From NCBI GenBank assembly GCA_027489295.1, contig JAIYAA010000390.1:1-23402 (forward strand): 23,402 nucleotides of DNA. Reading direction: 5' to 3'. The position numbers were made by a program, and so were the translations under genes. Below the pieces are notes generated by a model, which was not told the origin of the DNA, did no database searches, and saw only the letters and a program-made list of their open reading frames with translations. Source of the DNA: Sphingomonadales bacterium. Its GTDB lineage: Bacteria; Pseudomonadota; Alphaproteobacteria; Sphingomonadales; Sphingomonadaceae. Position 1 is the first letter of the stretch. Each line of letters opens with the position of its first letter. Shown piece by piece: positions 1-7,163 of this stretch.

Positions 1-150
1 TCGATCCTGTTCCTCGCCCTGCTCGGCGCGCTGGGCGCGATCACCGGCGGGGCCAGGCCGCTCAAGCCGGTGGTGCGGGTGGTGTTCTGGGGCGCGCTGG
101 CGATGGCGCTGACCGCGGGCATCGGGCGGCTTGTGGGGACGAGTGTTTGA
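1..150 (+). CDS. VIT1/CCC1-type iron/manganese transporter, C-terminal fragment
   Basis: The first 150 bases read in frame 1 to a TGA stop and give 49 residues ending GALAMALTAGIGRLVGTSV. This matches the last transmembrane helix of the VIT1/CCC1 family, which exports Fe2+/Mn2+ from the cytoplasm in bacteria. Two hydrophobic stretches are visible, about residues 1-15 and 24-44, separated by a short polar turn (ARPLKP). The 5' part lies outside the window, so the start, regulation and any N-terminal ferritin-like domain cannot be judged. It converges on the next gene, with a 30-base gap and no clear terminator. Family assignment from such a short tail is moderately secure. Confidence 0.6.
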   Translation, partial: SILFLALLGALGAITGGARPLKPVVRVVFWGALAMALTAGIGRLVGTSV

Positions 151-180
151 AACCGTAACTCTGAACCTTCTGATGATAAT

Positions 181-1080
181 TCAAAAGTTGCAGGTCAGGC
201 AGAAACCTTCGAAAATAACATCACCCTTGCAATCTTCTTCAGGGCAATTCTCACGCTCCACGGCGATCATGTTTTCACAAACTACACACCGGAGCATGTT
301 TTCACCTTTTTTCTTGGATGCCAATTGAGCTAAATGGGGCCAACTCTCCTGATAATCCTTATCACATTCTGAATAACACAACGGACACAAATAGGATCTT
401 CTTTTTTTATCAAAACCAAGAAGTTCCAGAGCCTCAGCAGGCTGCAACTGATTTATAGCAGCTTCAATTTTGTCCAATATATCATTTCTGACAAAATCAA
501 CAGTCCCGAGCGCCACCATTTTTCCAGAAGATTCAATTTCAATCAACCTTCTTGGCCATGACATCTCATTAAACAGAAATTTCACAGCACGAAGAATTGT
601 AGCGATGACTACCGACGGCGGAAACCCACTTGGGCTATGAGAATGTATGATCTTGTTTCGGTCGGTTCGAACCTTGTCCCAGAATACTCGAAAACCCTCT
701 CCTAGAGGGGACGCCACCAAACAATTGTGAACCTTCATCAAATCAGCGGCGTCGATAGTCCGAAACTCAGCGAAAGAAACGTCGTCCTTAGCCGCCCTAC
801 CCGGCCAATCACCAGGATTTCCGATCAGAATATATGGCGAGATAGAGGCTATTCTTCCCTTTAGAGCCAACTCCATTCCTTGCTGAATAAGACCGTAAGC
901 GTTATTCAAGGCAGGCTTGGATAGCTCCCAATACTGAGCAGCCATTTCTTCATCGATGCCACCATACGATATGGCCTCTCTATACTCTCGATCGTTCTCC
1001 ATCGCGATGCCCCACGCGAGGTGAATTTGATTGAGGCCTGCTCGATAGAAGTCATCAGCGGTAGGAACATCAACTATCAT
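181..1080 (-). CDS. HEPN-like protein with C-terminal double zinc ribbon (hypothetical)
   Basis: The product has 299 residues and I do not recognise a named family. Residues 1-220 are mostly helical. They contain GLIQQGMELALKG (63-75), an acidic DLMKVHN stretch (113-119) and RNKIIH at 141-146, which fits the Rx4-6H signature of HEPN domains. Many HEPN proteins are RNases in toxin, Abi or CRISPR systems. Residues 230-299 carry cysteine pairs C232/C235 with C265/C268, then C279/C284 with C294/C297, as expected for two zinc ribbons. The gene is clearly AT-richer than its neighbours, with many A/T-ending codons, which suggests recent acquisition between the transporter gene and dnaB. No partner gene is adjacent. 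The ATG start has no obvious Shine-Dalgarno sequence, so the start is uncertain. Its role in defence or RNA cleavage is inference only. Confidence 0.75.
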   Translation of the reverse strand: MIVDVPTADDFYRAGLNQIHLAWGIAMENDREYREAISYGGIDEEMAAQYWELSKPALNNAYGLIQQGMELALKGRIASISPYILIGNPGDWPGRAAKDDVSFAEFRTIDAADLMKVHNCLVASPLGEGFRVFWDKVRTDRNKIIHSHSPSGFPPSVVIATILRAVKFLFNEMSWPRRLIEIESSGKMVALGTVDFVRNDILDKIEAAINQLQPAEALELLGFDKKRRSYLCPLCYSECDKDYQESWPHLAQLASKKKGENMLRCVVCENMIAVERENCPEEDCKGDVIFEGFCLTCNF

Positions 1081-1173
1081 AACTGTAACGTATGCGTTTT
1101 TTGGGGCAGCGCAAAGAATTTGATTGCAGATACGCTAAATCAAAGTGGGACAATCAGCCAAACCAGAAATCCC

Positions 1174-2670
1174 TCAATACCCCTCCGGCGCCAGATCGCT
1201 GAACTTCGTAAACTGCCGGTCGAACCGCATATGCACCGAGCCCGTAGCGCCATGGCGCTGCTTGGCGATGATCACCGTCGCCTTGTTCGCCACTTCCAGT
1301 TGCTTGGCCTGCCATTCCTCATAGGCCATGCGCTCCTCGGCGGTCTCGGTGCCGTCGGGCACCTTCGTCGGCGCCTTGAAGTCGTGATAATATTCGTCGC
1401 GATACACGAACAGCACGATATCGGCGTCCTGCTCGATCGAGCCGGATTCGCGAAGGTCGGACAGCTGCGGGCGCTTGTCCTCGCGGCTTTCCACCGCGCG
1501 GCTCAGCTGGGAGAGCGCCAGCACCGGCACGTGCAGTTCCTTGGCCAGCGTCTTGAGGCCGCGCGAAATCTCCGAGATTTCCTGCACGCGCCCGTCGCCC
1601 GAGGCCTTGGCCGAACCGGTGAGCAGCTGGAGATAGTCGACGATCACCATGCCGATCTTGTGCTGGCGCTTGAGCCGCCGCGCGCGGGTGCGAAGCGCCG
1701 CGATGGTGAGGCCCGGCGTGTCGTCGATATAGAGCGGCAGCCGCTCCAGATCGCCCGCAGCGCGCGCGAACTTCTGGAACTCGGCATTGCTCAGCTGGCC
1801 GGTACGCAGCTTTTCCGAGACGACTTCGGCCTGCTCGGACAGGATACGCATCGCCAGCTGGTCGGCCGACATTTCGAGGCTGAAGAACGCCACCGGCGCG
1901 CCGATCGACTTGTCCTCGGCGATCCCTGCGTCGAGATCGTCCATGTAGCGCTTGGCGGCGTTGAACGCGATGTTGGTGGCGAGCGAGGTCTTGCCCATGC
2001 CGGGGCGCCCGGCGAGGATCAGCAGGTCCGATCGGTTGAAACCGCCGGTCGAGGCATTGAGGTCGCTGAGGCCCGTGGTGATGCCCGAGATGCCGCCGCC
2101 CGAGTTCATCGCCTTCTCGGCCTGCTTCACCGCCAGCGTCGCGGCGCGGGTGAACGACTTCACGCCCGCATCGGTGTCGCCCTGCTCGGCGACCTGGTAG
2201 AGCTTGAGTTCGGCCTGCTCGATCTGCTTGGAGGGATTGATGTCCTGGCTGGTGTCGAGCGCGCCCTCCACCATGCCGCGGCCGACATCGACCAGCGCGC
2301 GGAGCTGGGCGAGATCGTAGATCTGGTCGGCGAAGGAGCGCGCGCCGATCAGGCTGGCCGGGTTGCCGGTCAGCTGGGCGAGATAGGCCGGGCCGCCCAG
2401 CTCCTTCATCGCCGTGTCGGCGGCGAACAGCGGGCGCAGCGTCACCGGCGTGGCGAGGCGGTTGTCGCCCACCAGCACCGTGATCTGCTCATAGATGCGG
2501 CCGTGCAGCGGTTCGAAGAAATGTTCGGGTCGCAGCTTCTGGAGGACGTCTTCCGCGACTCGGTTGTCGATCATCATCGCGCCGAGAAGTGCTGCTTCCG
2601 CCTCGACATTCTGGGGGAGGCTGAGGCCCTCTTGGGGCTCCTGGGTGGGGAAAGGGATCGGCTGTGCCAT
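1174..2670 (-). CDS. dnaB: replicative DNA helicase DnaB
   Basis: DnaB is the hexameric 5'-3' helicase that unwinds DNA at the replication fork and recruits primase. The protein is 498 residues, normal for the family. The N-terminal DnaB domain (about 14-120) starts with PQNVEAEAALLGAMM. The RecA-like helicase domain carries Walker A GRPGMGKTS (221-229), Walker B MVIVDYLQLL, the LSQLSR motif and the late DADIVLFVYRDEYY segment. I chose the ATG at 2670 because the conserved N-terminus begins there and it follows a purine-rich GAGGGAGGG. The open frame continues 184 codons upstream, but that part is the reverse complement of the UPF0262 gene. No intein is present. The gene diverges from UPF0262-cdd with about 80 bases between. 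Confidence 0.97.
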   Translation of the reverse strand: MAQPIPFPTQEPQEGLSLPQNVEAEAALLGAMMIDNRVAEDVLQKLRPEHFFEPLHGRIYEQITVLVGDNRLATPVTLRPLFAADTAMKELGGPAYLAQLTGNPASLIGARSFADQIYDLAQLRALVDVGRGMVEGALDTSQDINPSKQIEQAELKLYQVAEQGDTDAGVKSFTRAATLAVKQAEKAMNSGGGISGITTGLSDLNASTGGFNRSDLLILAGRPGMGKTSLATNIAFNAAKRYMDDLDAGIAEDKSIGAPVAFFSLEMSADQLAMRILSEQAEVVSEKLRTGQLSNAEFQKFARAAGDLERLPLYIDDTPGLTIAALRTRARRLKRQHKIGMVIVDYLQLLTGSAKASGDGRVQEISEISRGLKTLAKELHVPVLALSQLSRAVESREDKRPQLSDLRESGSIEQDADIVLFVYRDEYYHDFKAPTKVPDGTETAEERMAYEEWQAKQLEVANKATVIIAKQRHGATGSVHMRFDRQFTKFSDLAPEGY

Positions 2671-2751
2671 CCCTCCCTCATCGGCCAATGTGAAAGCCTC
2701 GGCAACCGCATGGGTTGTGGAAAACGGGGAATGCTTCCAAAGCTGCGCCCT

Positions 2752-3234
2752 ATGGCCGATCCGCGGATCATCGACGTGACCCTCGACGAGCGCACCATCC
2801 TGTGGCGCTCGGCCGATATCGAGCAGGAACGGCGGATCGCGATCTACGATCTGCTCGAGGACAATCACTTCGCCCCCCAGCGCGAACACGCCGATGGCTA
2901 TGCCGGTCCGTACAAGCTGCAGCTGAGCGTGGAGGAAGGGCGGCTGGCGCTGGCGATTCGCCGCGCCGACGATACGCCGCTGGAGACGATCGTGCTGGGA
3001 CTCGCCCGCTTCCGCCGGCCGATCCGCGACTATTTCGCGATCTGCGACAGCTATTACCAGGCAATCCGCAACGCCACGCCGGCGCAGATCGAGACGGTCG
3101 ACATGGCGCGGCGGGGCATCCACAACGACAGCGCCGAGCTGCTCCGCACCGCGCTCGACGGCAAGATCGACGTCGATTTCGATACCGCGCGGCGGCTGTT
3201 CACGCTGATCTGCGTGCTCCACATCAAGGGATGA
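2752..3234 (+). CDS. UPF0262 family protein
   Basis: This is a 160-residue protein of the alphaproteobacterial UPF0262 family, whose function is unknown. Recognisable stretches are IIDVTLDERTILWRSADIEQ near the N-terminus, FAPQ, FRRPIRDYFAICDSYY in the middle, and the conserved end RRGIHNDSAELLRTAL...FDTARRLFTLICVLH. The conserved GIHNDSAELL block is the best diagnostic. No signal peptide or membrane segment is seen, so it is probably cytoplasmic. The start is taken at 2752. An in-frame ATG at 2731 would add seven residues and has GGGGA directly before it. The stop overlaps an ATG at 3231, and cdd begins immediately after, so the two genes are probably co-transcribed. Confidence 0.9.
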   Translation: MADPRIIDVTLDERTILWRSADIEQERRIAIYDLLEDNHFAPQREHADGYAGPYKLQLSVEEGRLALAIRRADDTPLETIVLGLARFRRPIRDYFAICDSYYQAIRNATPAQIETVDMARRGIHNDSAELLRTALDGKIDVDFDTARRLFTLICVLHIKG

Positions 3235-3239
3235 GTTTC

Positions 3240-3689
3240 ATGACCACCGACACCAGCGCGCTGATCGCAGCCGCCCGCACCGCCGCGCGCCACGCGCACG
3301 CGCCCTATTCCAACTTCGGCGTCGGCGCCGCGGTGCTGCTGACCGACGGGACGGTGGTGACGGGCGCCAATTTCGAGAATGCGAGCTACGGCCTGTCGCT
3401 TTGCGCGGAGACGGTGGCGCTGGCGACAGTGTCCGCGCAGGGCCGGCTGCGCGACGTGGCGGAGATCGCGGTGATCGGCGGGCCGATCGGCGCGGACGGC
3501 GTGCCCACCGGCACTGCGCCGGTCAGCCCCTGCGGCCGCTGCCGCCAGGTGATCAACGAGGCAGCCCAGCTCGGCAAGCGCGACCTGCCCGTCCATTGCG
3601 GCGCGGCCGAGGGCGACGCGGTGGCAAGCTACCGCCTGTCCGAGCTGCTGCCGCACGCGTTCGGGCCGGGCGATCTGGGGATCAGCTGA
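3240..3689 (+). CDS. cdd: cytidine deaminase
   Basis: Cytidine deaminase converts cytidine and deoxycytidine to uridine and deoxyuridine in pyrimidine salvage. The 149-residue product has the short homotetrameric Cdd layout. It contains APYSNFGVGAAVL (21-33), the substrate-binding GANFENASYGLSLC, the zinc and proton-shuttle motif CAE (C55, E57) and the second zinc motif PCGRC (C98, C101). The ATG at 3240 is preferred because AAGGG lies nine bases upstream. An ATG at 3231, overlapping the UPF0262 stop, would add MSF but has no spacing for that ribosome site. A REP-like inverted repeat follows 13 bases after the stop and may serve as transcript end. Confidence 0.95.
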   Translation: MTTDTSALIAAARTAARHAHAPYSNFGVGAAVLLTDGTVVTGANFENASYGLSLCAETVALATVSAQGRLRDVAEIAVIGGPIGADGVPTGTAPVSPCGRCRQVINEAAQLGKRDLPVHCGAAEGDAVASYRLSELLPHAFGPGDLGIS

Positions 3690-3702
3690 ACCCTCCCCTC
3701 CC

Positions 3703-3798
3703 CGTCATCCCGGCGAAAGCCGGGATCCATTCACCACTCGATTTCGGCAAGAGCCACAACGGCGGCCCCAATGGATTCCGGCTTTCGCCGAAATGACG
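3703..3798. repeat. REP-like inverted repeat pair
   Basis: Two 29-base arms (3703-3731 and 3770-3798) are inverted copies of each other with 26 of 29 positions identical. They are separated by 38 bases. The left arm itself folds into CCCGGC-GAAA-GCCGGG, a six-pair stem with a GNRA tetraloop. The right arm carries the related CCGGCTTTCGCCG. This GTCATCCCGGCGAAAGCCGG element is a common dispersed intergenic repeat in proteobacteria and resembles REP/BIME units mobilised by RAYT transposases. No RAYT gene is in the window. It sits between cdd and dcd, both on the plus strand, where it could also stabilise or end the cdd transcript. Confidence 0.85.
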
Positions 3799-3865
3799 AC
3801 GCTGGTGAGAGCATACGGACCCCCAGCCTTGACGCCGCGGCCCCTCCCCCGCACTACCCGCGCCC

Positions 3866-4420
3866 ATGTCCATTCTTTCCGATCGCTGGATTCGCGAGCA
3901 GGCGCTCAACCACAAGATGATCGAGCCGTTCGTCGAGAGCCAGCGGCGCGAGGGCTGCATCAGCTACGGCCTTTCCTCCTATGGCTATGACGCGCGGGTG
4001 GCGGACGAGTTCAAGATCTTCACCAATGTCGACAGCGCGGTGGTGGATCCGAAGAATTTCGACGCGAACAGCTTCGTCGACCGCAAGACCGATGTCTGCG
4101 TGATCCCGCCGAACAGCTTCGCGCTCGCCCGCACGGTGGAGTATTTCCGCGTGCCGCGCGACACGCTGGTGATCTGCCTCGGCAAGTCTACCTATGCGCG
4201 CTGCGGGATCATCGTGAACGTGACGCCGCTCGAGCCCGAATGGGAGGGCCATGTGACGCTGGAGTTTTCCAACACCACGCCGCTCCCGGCCAAGATCTAC
4301 GCCAATGAAGGCGCGTGCCAGTTCCTGTTCCTCAAAGGCGAGCAGCCCTGCGAGACGAGCTATGCCGACCGCGCGGGCAAATATATGGGCCAGCGCGGGG
4401 TCACCCTGCCGCGGCTCTGA
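3866..4420 (+). CDS. dcd: dCTP deaminase
   Basis: Dcd deaminates dCTP to dUTP, supplying dUMP for thymidylate synthesis. The 184-residue protein is the usual length and runs from [14 protein letters not shown] to [14 protein letters not shown]. Diagnostic stretches are [12 protein letters not shown], the nucleotide-binding block [10 protein letters not shown] (about 110-119), the catalytic-region [20 protein letters not shown] and the C-terminal YMGQRGV. The conserved Glu in LEFSNT is the general acid/base of the trimeric dUTPase fold. The start is the family-typical MSILSDR. Together with cdd it groups pyrimidine deamination functions, although the REP-like repeat between them suggests separate transcripts. 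Confidence 0.97.
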   Translation: MSILSDRWIREQALNHKMIEPFVESQRREGCISYGLSSYGYDARVADEFKIFTNVDSAVVDPKNFDANSFVDRKTDVCVIPPNSFALARTVEYFRVPRDTLVICLGKSTYARCGIIVNVTPLEPEWEGHVTLEFSNTTPLPAKIYANEGACQFLFLKGEQPCETSYADRAGKYMGQRGVTLPRL

Positions 4421-4422
4421 CA

Positions 4423-4444
4423 TCCTGCCCCACCGGGGGCAGGA
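4423..4444 (+). terminator. hairpin after dcd, possible terminator
   Basis: TCCTGCCCC and GGGGCAGGA form a nine-pair perfect stem with an ACCG loop, two bases after the dcd stop. No T-run follows on the plus strand, so it is either a weak intrinsic terminator or a 3'-end-protecting structure. Confidence 0.5.
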
Positions 4445-4457
4445 CCTGCAGGAAGAA

Positions 4458-4481
4458 AGGGCGGCACCTTCGCGCCGCCCT
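4458..4481 (-). terminator. intrinsic terminator of asd
   Basis: AGGGCGGC and GCCGCCCT form an eight-pair stem with an eight-base loop. Read on the minus strand, the stem is followed by TTTCTTCC, as expected of an intrinsic terminator. It lies eight bases beyond the asd stop codon. Confidence 0.65.
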
Positions 4482-4488
4482 GCGCCCC

Positions 4489-5514
4489 TTACGCCTTTTG
4501 CAGGTGGCGGCGGCCCAGCAGCTCGGCGATCTGCACCGCGTTGAGCGCGGCACCCTTGCGGAGGTTGTCCGACACGCACCACAGCGACAGGCCGTTCTCG
4601 ACGGTGGAATCCTCGCGAACGCGGCTGACATAGGTGGCATATTCGCCGACGCACTCGATCGGAGTAACGTAGCCGCCATTCTCGCGCTTATCGACCAGCA
4701 TGATGCCCGGCGCCTCGCGCAGGATGTTCTGCGCTTCCTCGGCCGAGATCTCGTTCTCGAACTCGATGTTGATCGCTTCCGAGTGACCGACGAACACCGG
4801 CACGCGCACGCAGGTCGCGGTGACCTTGACCTTGGGATCGAGGATCTTCTTGGTCTCGGCGACCATCTTGAACTCTTCCTTGGTCGAGCCGTCGTCGAGG
4901 AAGCTGTCGATGTGCGGGATCACGTTGAAGGCGATCTGCTTGGTGAACTTGGACGGCTCGACCTGGTCGCCGACGAAGATCGCGCGGCTCTGGTTGAACA
5001 GCTCGTCCATGCCCGCCTTGCCCGCGCCCGAGACCGACTGGTAGGTCGCGACCACCACGCGCTTGATCTTGGCGGCATCGTGCAGCGGCTTGAGCGCCAC
5101 CACCATCTGCGCGGTCGAGCAGTTCGGGTTGGCGATGATGTTGCGCGCCTTGTAGCCGTCGATGGCCTCCGGGTTCACTTCCGGCACGATCAGCGGCACG
5201 TCCGGGTCCATGCGGTAGAGCGAGGCATTGTCGATCACCGTGCAGCCGGCGGCGGCGAACTTCGGCGCATACTTCGCGCTGCCTTCGGAGCCGATCGCGA
5301 ACAGCGCCATGTCCCAGCCGGTGGGATCGAAATGCTCGATGTTCTGGACCTTGTACTGCTTTCCGGTCTCGCCGAAATCGACCATGTCGCCGGTCGAGCG
5401 CGACGACGCCAGCACGGCGAGATCGTCGATCGGGAATTCCCGCTCGGCCAGGATGTTGAGCATTTCGCGACCGACATTGCCGGTGGCGCCTGCGACGACG
5501 ACACGGTAGCCCAT
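4489..5514 (-). CDS. asd: aspartate-semialdehyde dehydrogenase
   Basis: Asd reduces aspartyl phosphate to aspartate semialdehyde with NADPH. This is the branch point to lysine/diaminopimelate, threonine and methionine. The 341-residue protein has the NADP-binding GATGNVGREML near the N-terminus and the catalytic cysteine C132 in ANPNCSTAQM. It also has SVSGAGKAGMDEL and a distal CVRVPVFVGHSE containing the conserved His (about 244). I chose the ATG at 5514, which follows AGAGG at five bases and gives MGYRVVVAGATG. An upstream in-frame start would add only MGKKEVQ. The gene is separated from DUF418 by about 220 bases containing two small hairpins, so it probably has its own promoter. Confidence 0.97.
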   Translation of the reverse strand: MGYRVVVAGATGNVGREMLNILAEREFPIDDLAVLASSRSTGDMVDFGETGKQYKVQNIEHFDPTGWDMALFAIGSEGSAKYAPKFAAAGCTVIDNASLYRMDPDVPLIVPEVNPEAIDGYKARNIIANPNCSTAQMVVALKPLHDAAKIKRVVVATYQSVSGAGKAGMDELFNQSRAIFVGDQVEPSKFTKQIAFNVIPHIDSFLDDGSTKEEFKMVAETKKILDPKVKVTATCVRVPVFVGHSEAINIEFENEISAEEAQNILREAPGIMLVDKRENGGYVTPIECVGEYATYVSRVREDSTVENGLSLWCVSDNLRKGAALNAVQIAELLGRRHLQKA

Positions 5515-5579
5515 TTGTACCTCTTTCTTGCCCACGCCGGCAAAGGCGGCGCGAAGGCTCTTTAGTGGGGATGGAAGGT

Positions 5580-5646
5580 GGAATGCACCAGCATTCCGCT
5601 GCTTCGCTGCATAAAGCGCAGCTTTCGCGCCCGGATTACGGGCGCG
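5580..5646 (-). other. two small hairpins in the asd upstream region
   Basis: Perfect hairpins lie at 5580-5597 (GGAATGC, loop ACCA, GCATTCC) and 5626-5646 (CGCGCCCG, loop GATTA, CGGGCGCG). They are 65-130 bases before the asd start, between DUF418 and asd. Neither is followed by a T-run on either strand. They could be leader structure or merely the end of the DUF418 upstream spacer. I do not recognise a known riboswitch. Confidence 0.4.
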
Positions 5647-5738
5647 GTGTAATTCGCGTGGATGTGGCGCGTTTTCGAAGCATCGGGAGGCGCGCTAGCA
5701 GAAACATGCTTGCGTAGCGAGCCCCTTTTTGCGCAACT

Positions 5739-7088
5739 TCATGCCGCCGCCAGCGTACCCGCCGGCGCCACCGCCCGCGCATGGCGGAAGGGCTGCCACT
5801 GGACATAGGCCAGCGAGCGCCACGCCCATTCCATCGGCCCCATCGCAAACACCCGCAGCCACAGGTTCGCCAGCACGACCTGCCCCGCAAGCACCGCCAG
5901 CGCCACGCCGTAGAGCCCGCTCCAGCTGAGCTTGCCCCACAGCCCCGGCCCCCAGGGCGCGAACAGGATGTAGATCGCGATGAACTGCTGGAGGAAATAG
6001 AGCGAGAAGGCCGTGCGCCCCGCCGCCTTGAACGGCGACAGAATCGCCGCGCCGACCCCGCTGCGCACCACCAGGTTGATCAGCGCGACATGCCCCACCG
6101 ACACCAGCATCCGCGCCGGCTCCTGGGTGAACCAGAAGCTGTGGAGGATCGGCACCGGCGACAGCGCCTCGTGCGCGCCGATGCCTCGCGCAATCATCCC
6201 GGGCACATAGCAGCAAAGCAGCAGGACCGCGTAGAAGCGCGTGCTCCGCCCGCCCTGCACCACCCGCCATTTCCACAGTGCGATGCCGACCAGCATCATG
6301 CAGAACGCCTCGGCGATTCCGAAGCCGAGCTGCGGCAGCATGAAATCGGTGTAGAAGCCGATATACATCGCGGCATAGGCCAGCCAGCTGCCGGCATGGC
6401 CCTTCTTCTCCATCGCCTGGATCTTCTTGCCCTCTTCCCCGCCCGTGGCGCGGCGTTCGAGCACGTCCTGCCAGGTCTTCCGCTGGGCCTGTTCGGCAGC
6501 CGTCAGCGGCTGGTGCGCGGCCACCTTCTTCTCGATCACGGGCACTGCAGCGAGCAAGGCTCCGCGCTCGATATAGATCGGCACGGCGGTGATCGCCATG
6601 AACAGCGCGAACAGCGATCCCAACGCGAGCAGCACCCGCGGCCCGAGCAGGCGGAACGGGAACAGGAACAGCGCAGCGAGCGCGTAGACGTGGAGGATGT
6701 CGCCGGTCCACAGGAAGACGAAGATGTCGAGCAGGCCGAAGCCGAGCAGCCACAGGTTGCGCCGCCAATAGAGGTCCGCCACCGCAACCGGGCCTTCCGG
6801 CCGCATTGCCCGCGACGCGAGCACCATCAGCCCGCAGCCGAAGAGGATCTCAAGCAGCCCGCGCTGCGTGCCCTCCAGGACAACCTGGACGAAGGCCCAG
6901 CTCCACTGGTCGAGCGGCGCCCAGCCGATCATCTTCGGTCGGCCGAACATCGCCAGCGCCGTCTGGCCTTCGAAGGGGATGTTCATGAAAAAGATGCCGA
7001 GGATGGCGAGTCCACGCAAGATATCGAGAATGTCGATCCGCGCCTTGCCCTGCACCGGTGCAAGTTGCGCTTCCGCCTCCAAAGCCAT
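5739..7088 (-). CDS. DUF418 (YeiB-like) multi-pass membrane protein
   Basis: This 449-residue integral membrane protein belongs to the DUF418/YeiB family of unknown biochemical function, distantly like acyltransferase-3 membrane proteins. The N-terminal signature is ARIDILDILRGLAILGIFFMN (about 16-36). It is followed by many hydrophobic helices and a charged loop rich in Lys/Glu near 185-225. The C-terminal half contains the DUF418 region with GRTAFSLYFLQQFIAIYILF and the late LWLRVFAMGPMEWAWRSL. That last block is the typical closing motif, with a conserved GP-E-W-W-R pattern. The start ATG follows a G-rich GGGGGCGAG. It lies 75 bases downstream of the chemoreceptor gene on the same strand, so the two could share a transcript. 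No functional link is evident. Confidence 0.9.
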   Translation of the reverse strand: MALEAEAQLAPVQGKARIDILDILRGLAILGIFFMNIPFEGQTALAMFGRPKMIGWAPLDQWSWAFVQVVLEGTQRGLLEILFGCGLMVLASRAMRPEGPVAVADLYWRRNLWLLGFGLLDIFVFLWTGDILHVYALAALFLFPFRLLGPRVLLALGSLFALFMAITAVPIYIERGALLAAVPVIEKKVAAHQPLTAAEQAQRKTWQDVLERRATGGEEGKKIQAMEKKGHAGSWLAYAAMYIGFYTDFMLPQLGFGIAEAFCMMLVGIALWKWRVVQGGRSTRFYAVLLLCCYVPGMIARGIGAHEALSPVPILHSFWFTQEPARMLVSVGHVALINLVVRSGVGAAILSPFKAAGRTAFSLYFLQQFIAIYILFAPWGPGLWGKLSWSGLYGVALAVLAGQVVLANLWLRVFAMGPMEWAWRSLAYVQWQPFRHARAVAPAGTLAAA

Positions 7089-7163
7089 GGCTCGCCCCCG
7101 TCGTAAGACGAAGACGAGCCTATAGTTTGGTTAACAAGGAGTCGAGTCGGAAGAATCGAACGT

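Noticed and set aside
1021..2751. Long plus-strand extension in frame with UPF0262 across dnaB
   Set aside because: It lies opposite dnaB and has no family match. UPF0262 itself starts at 2752 with its conserved N-terminus.
2671..3222. 184-codon N-terminal extension of DnaB
   Set aside because: It is the reverse complement of UPF0262, and DnaB homologues begin at about the MAQPIPF position.
5515..5738. A lysine or SAM riboswitch before asd
   Set aside because: Only two simple hairpins are visible and none of the conserved riboswitch core sequence was recognised.
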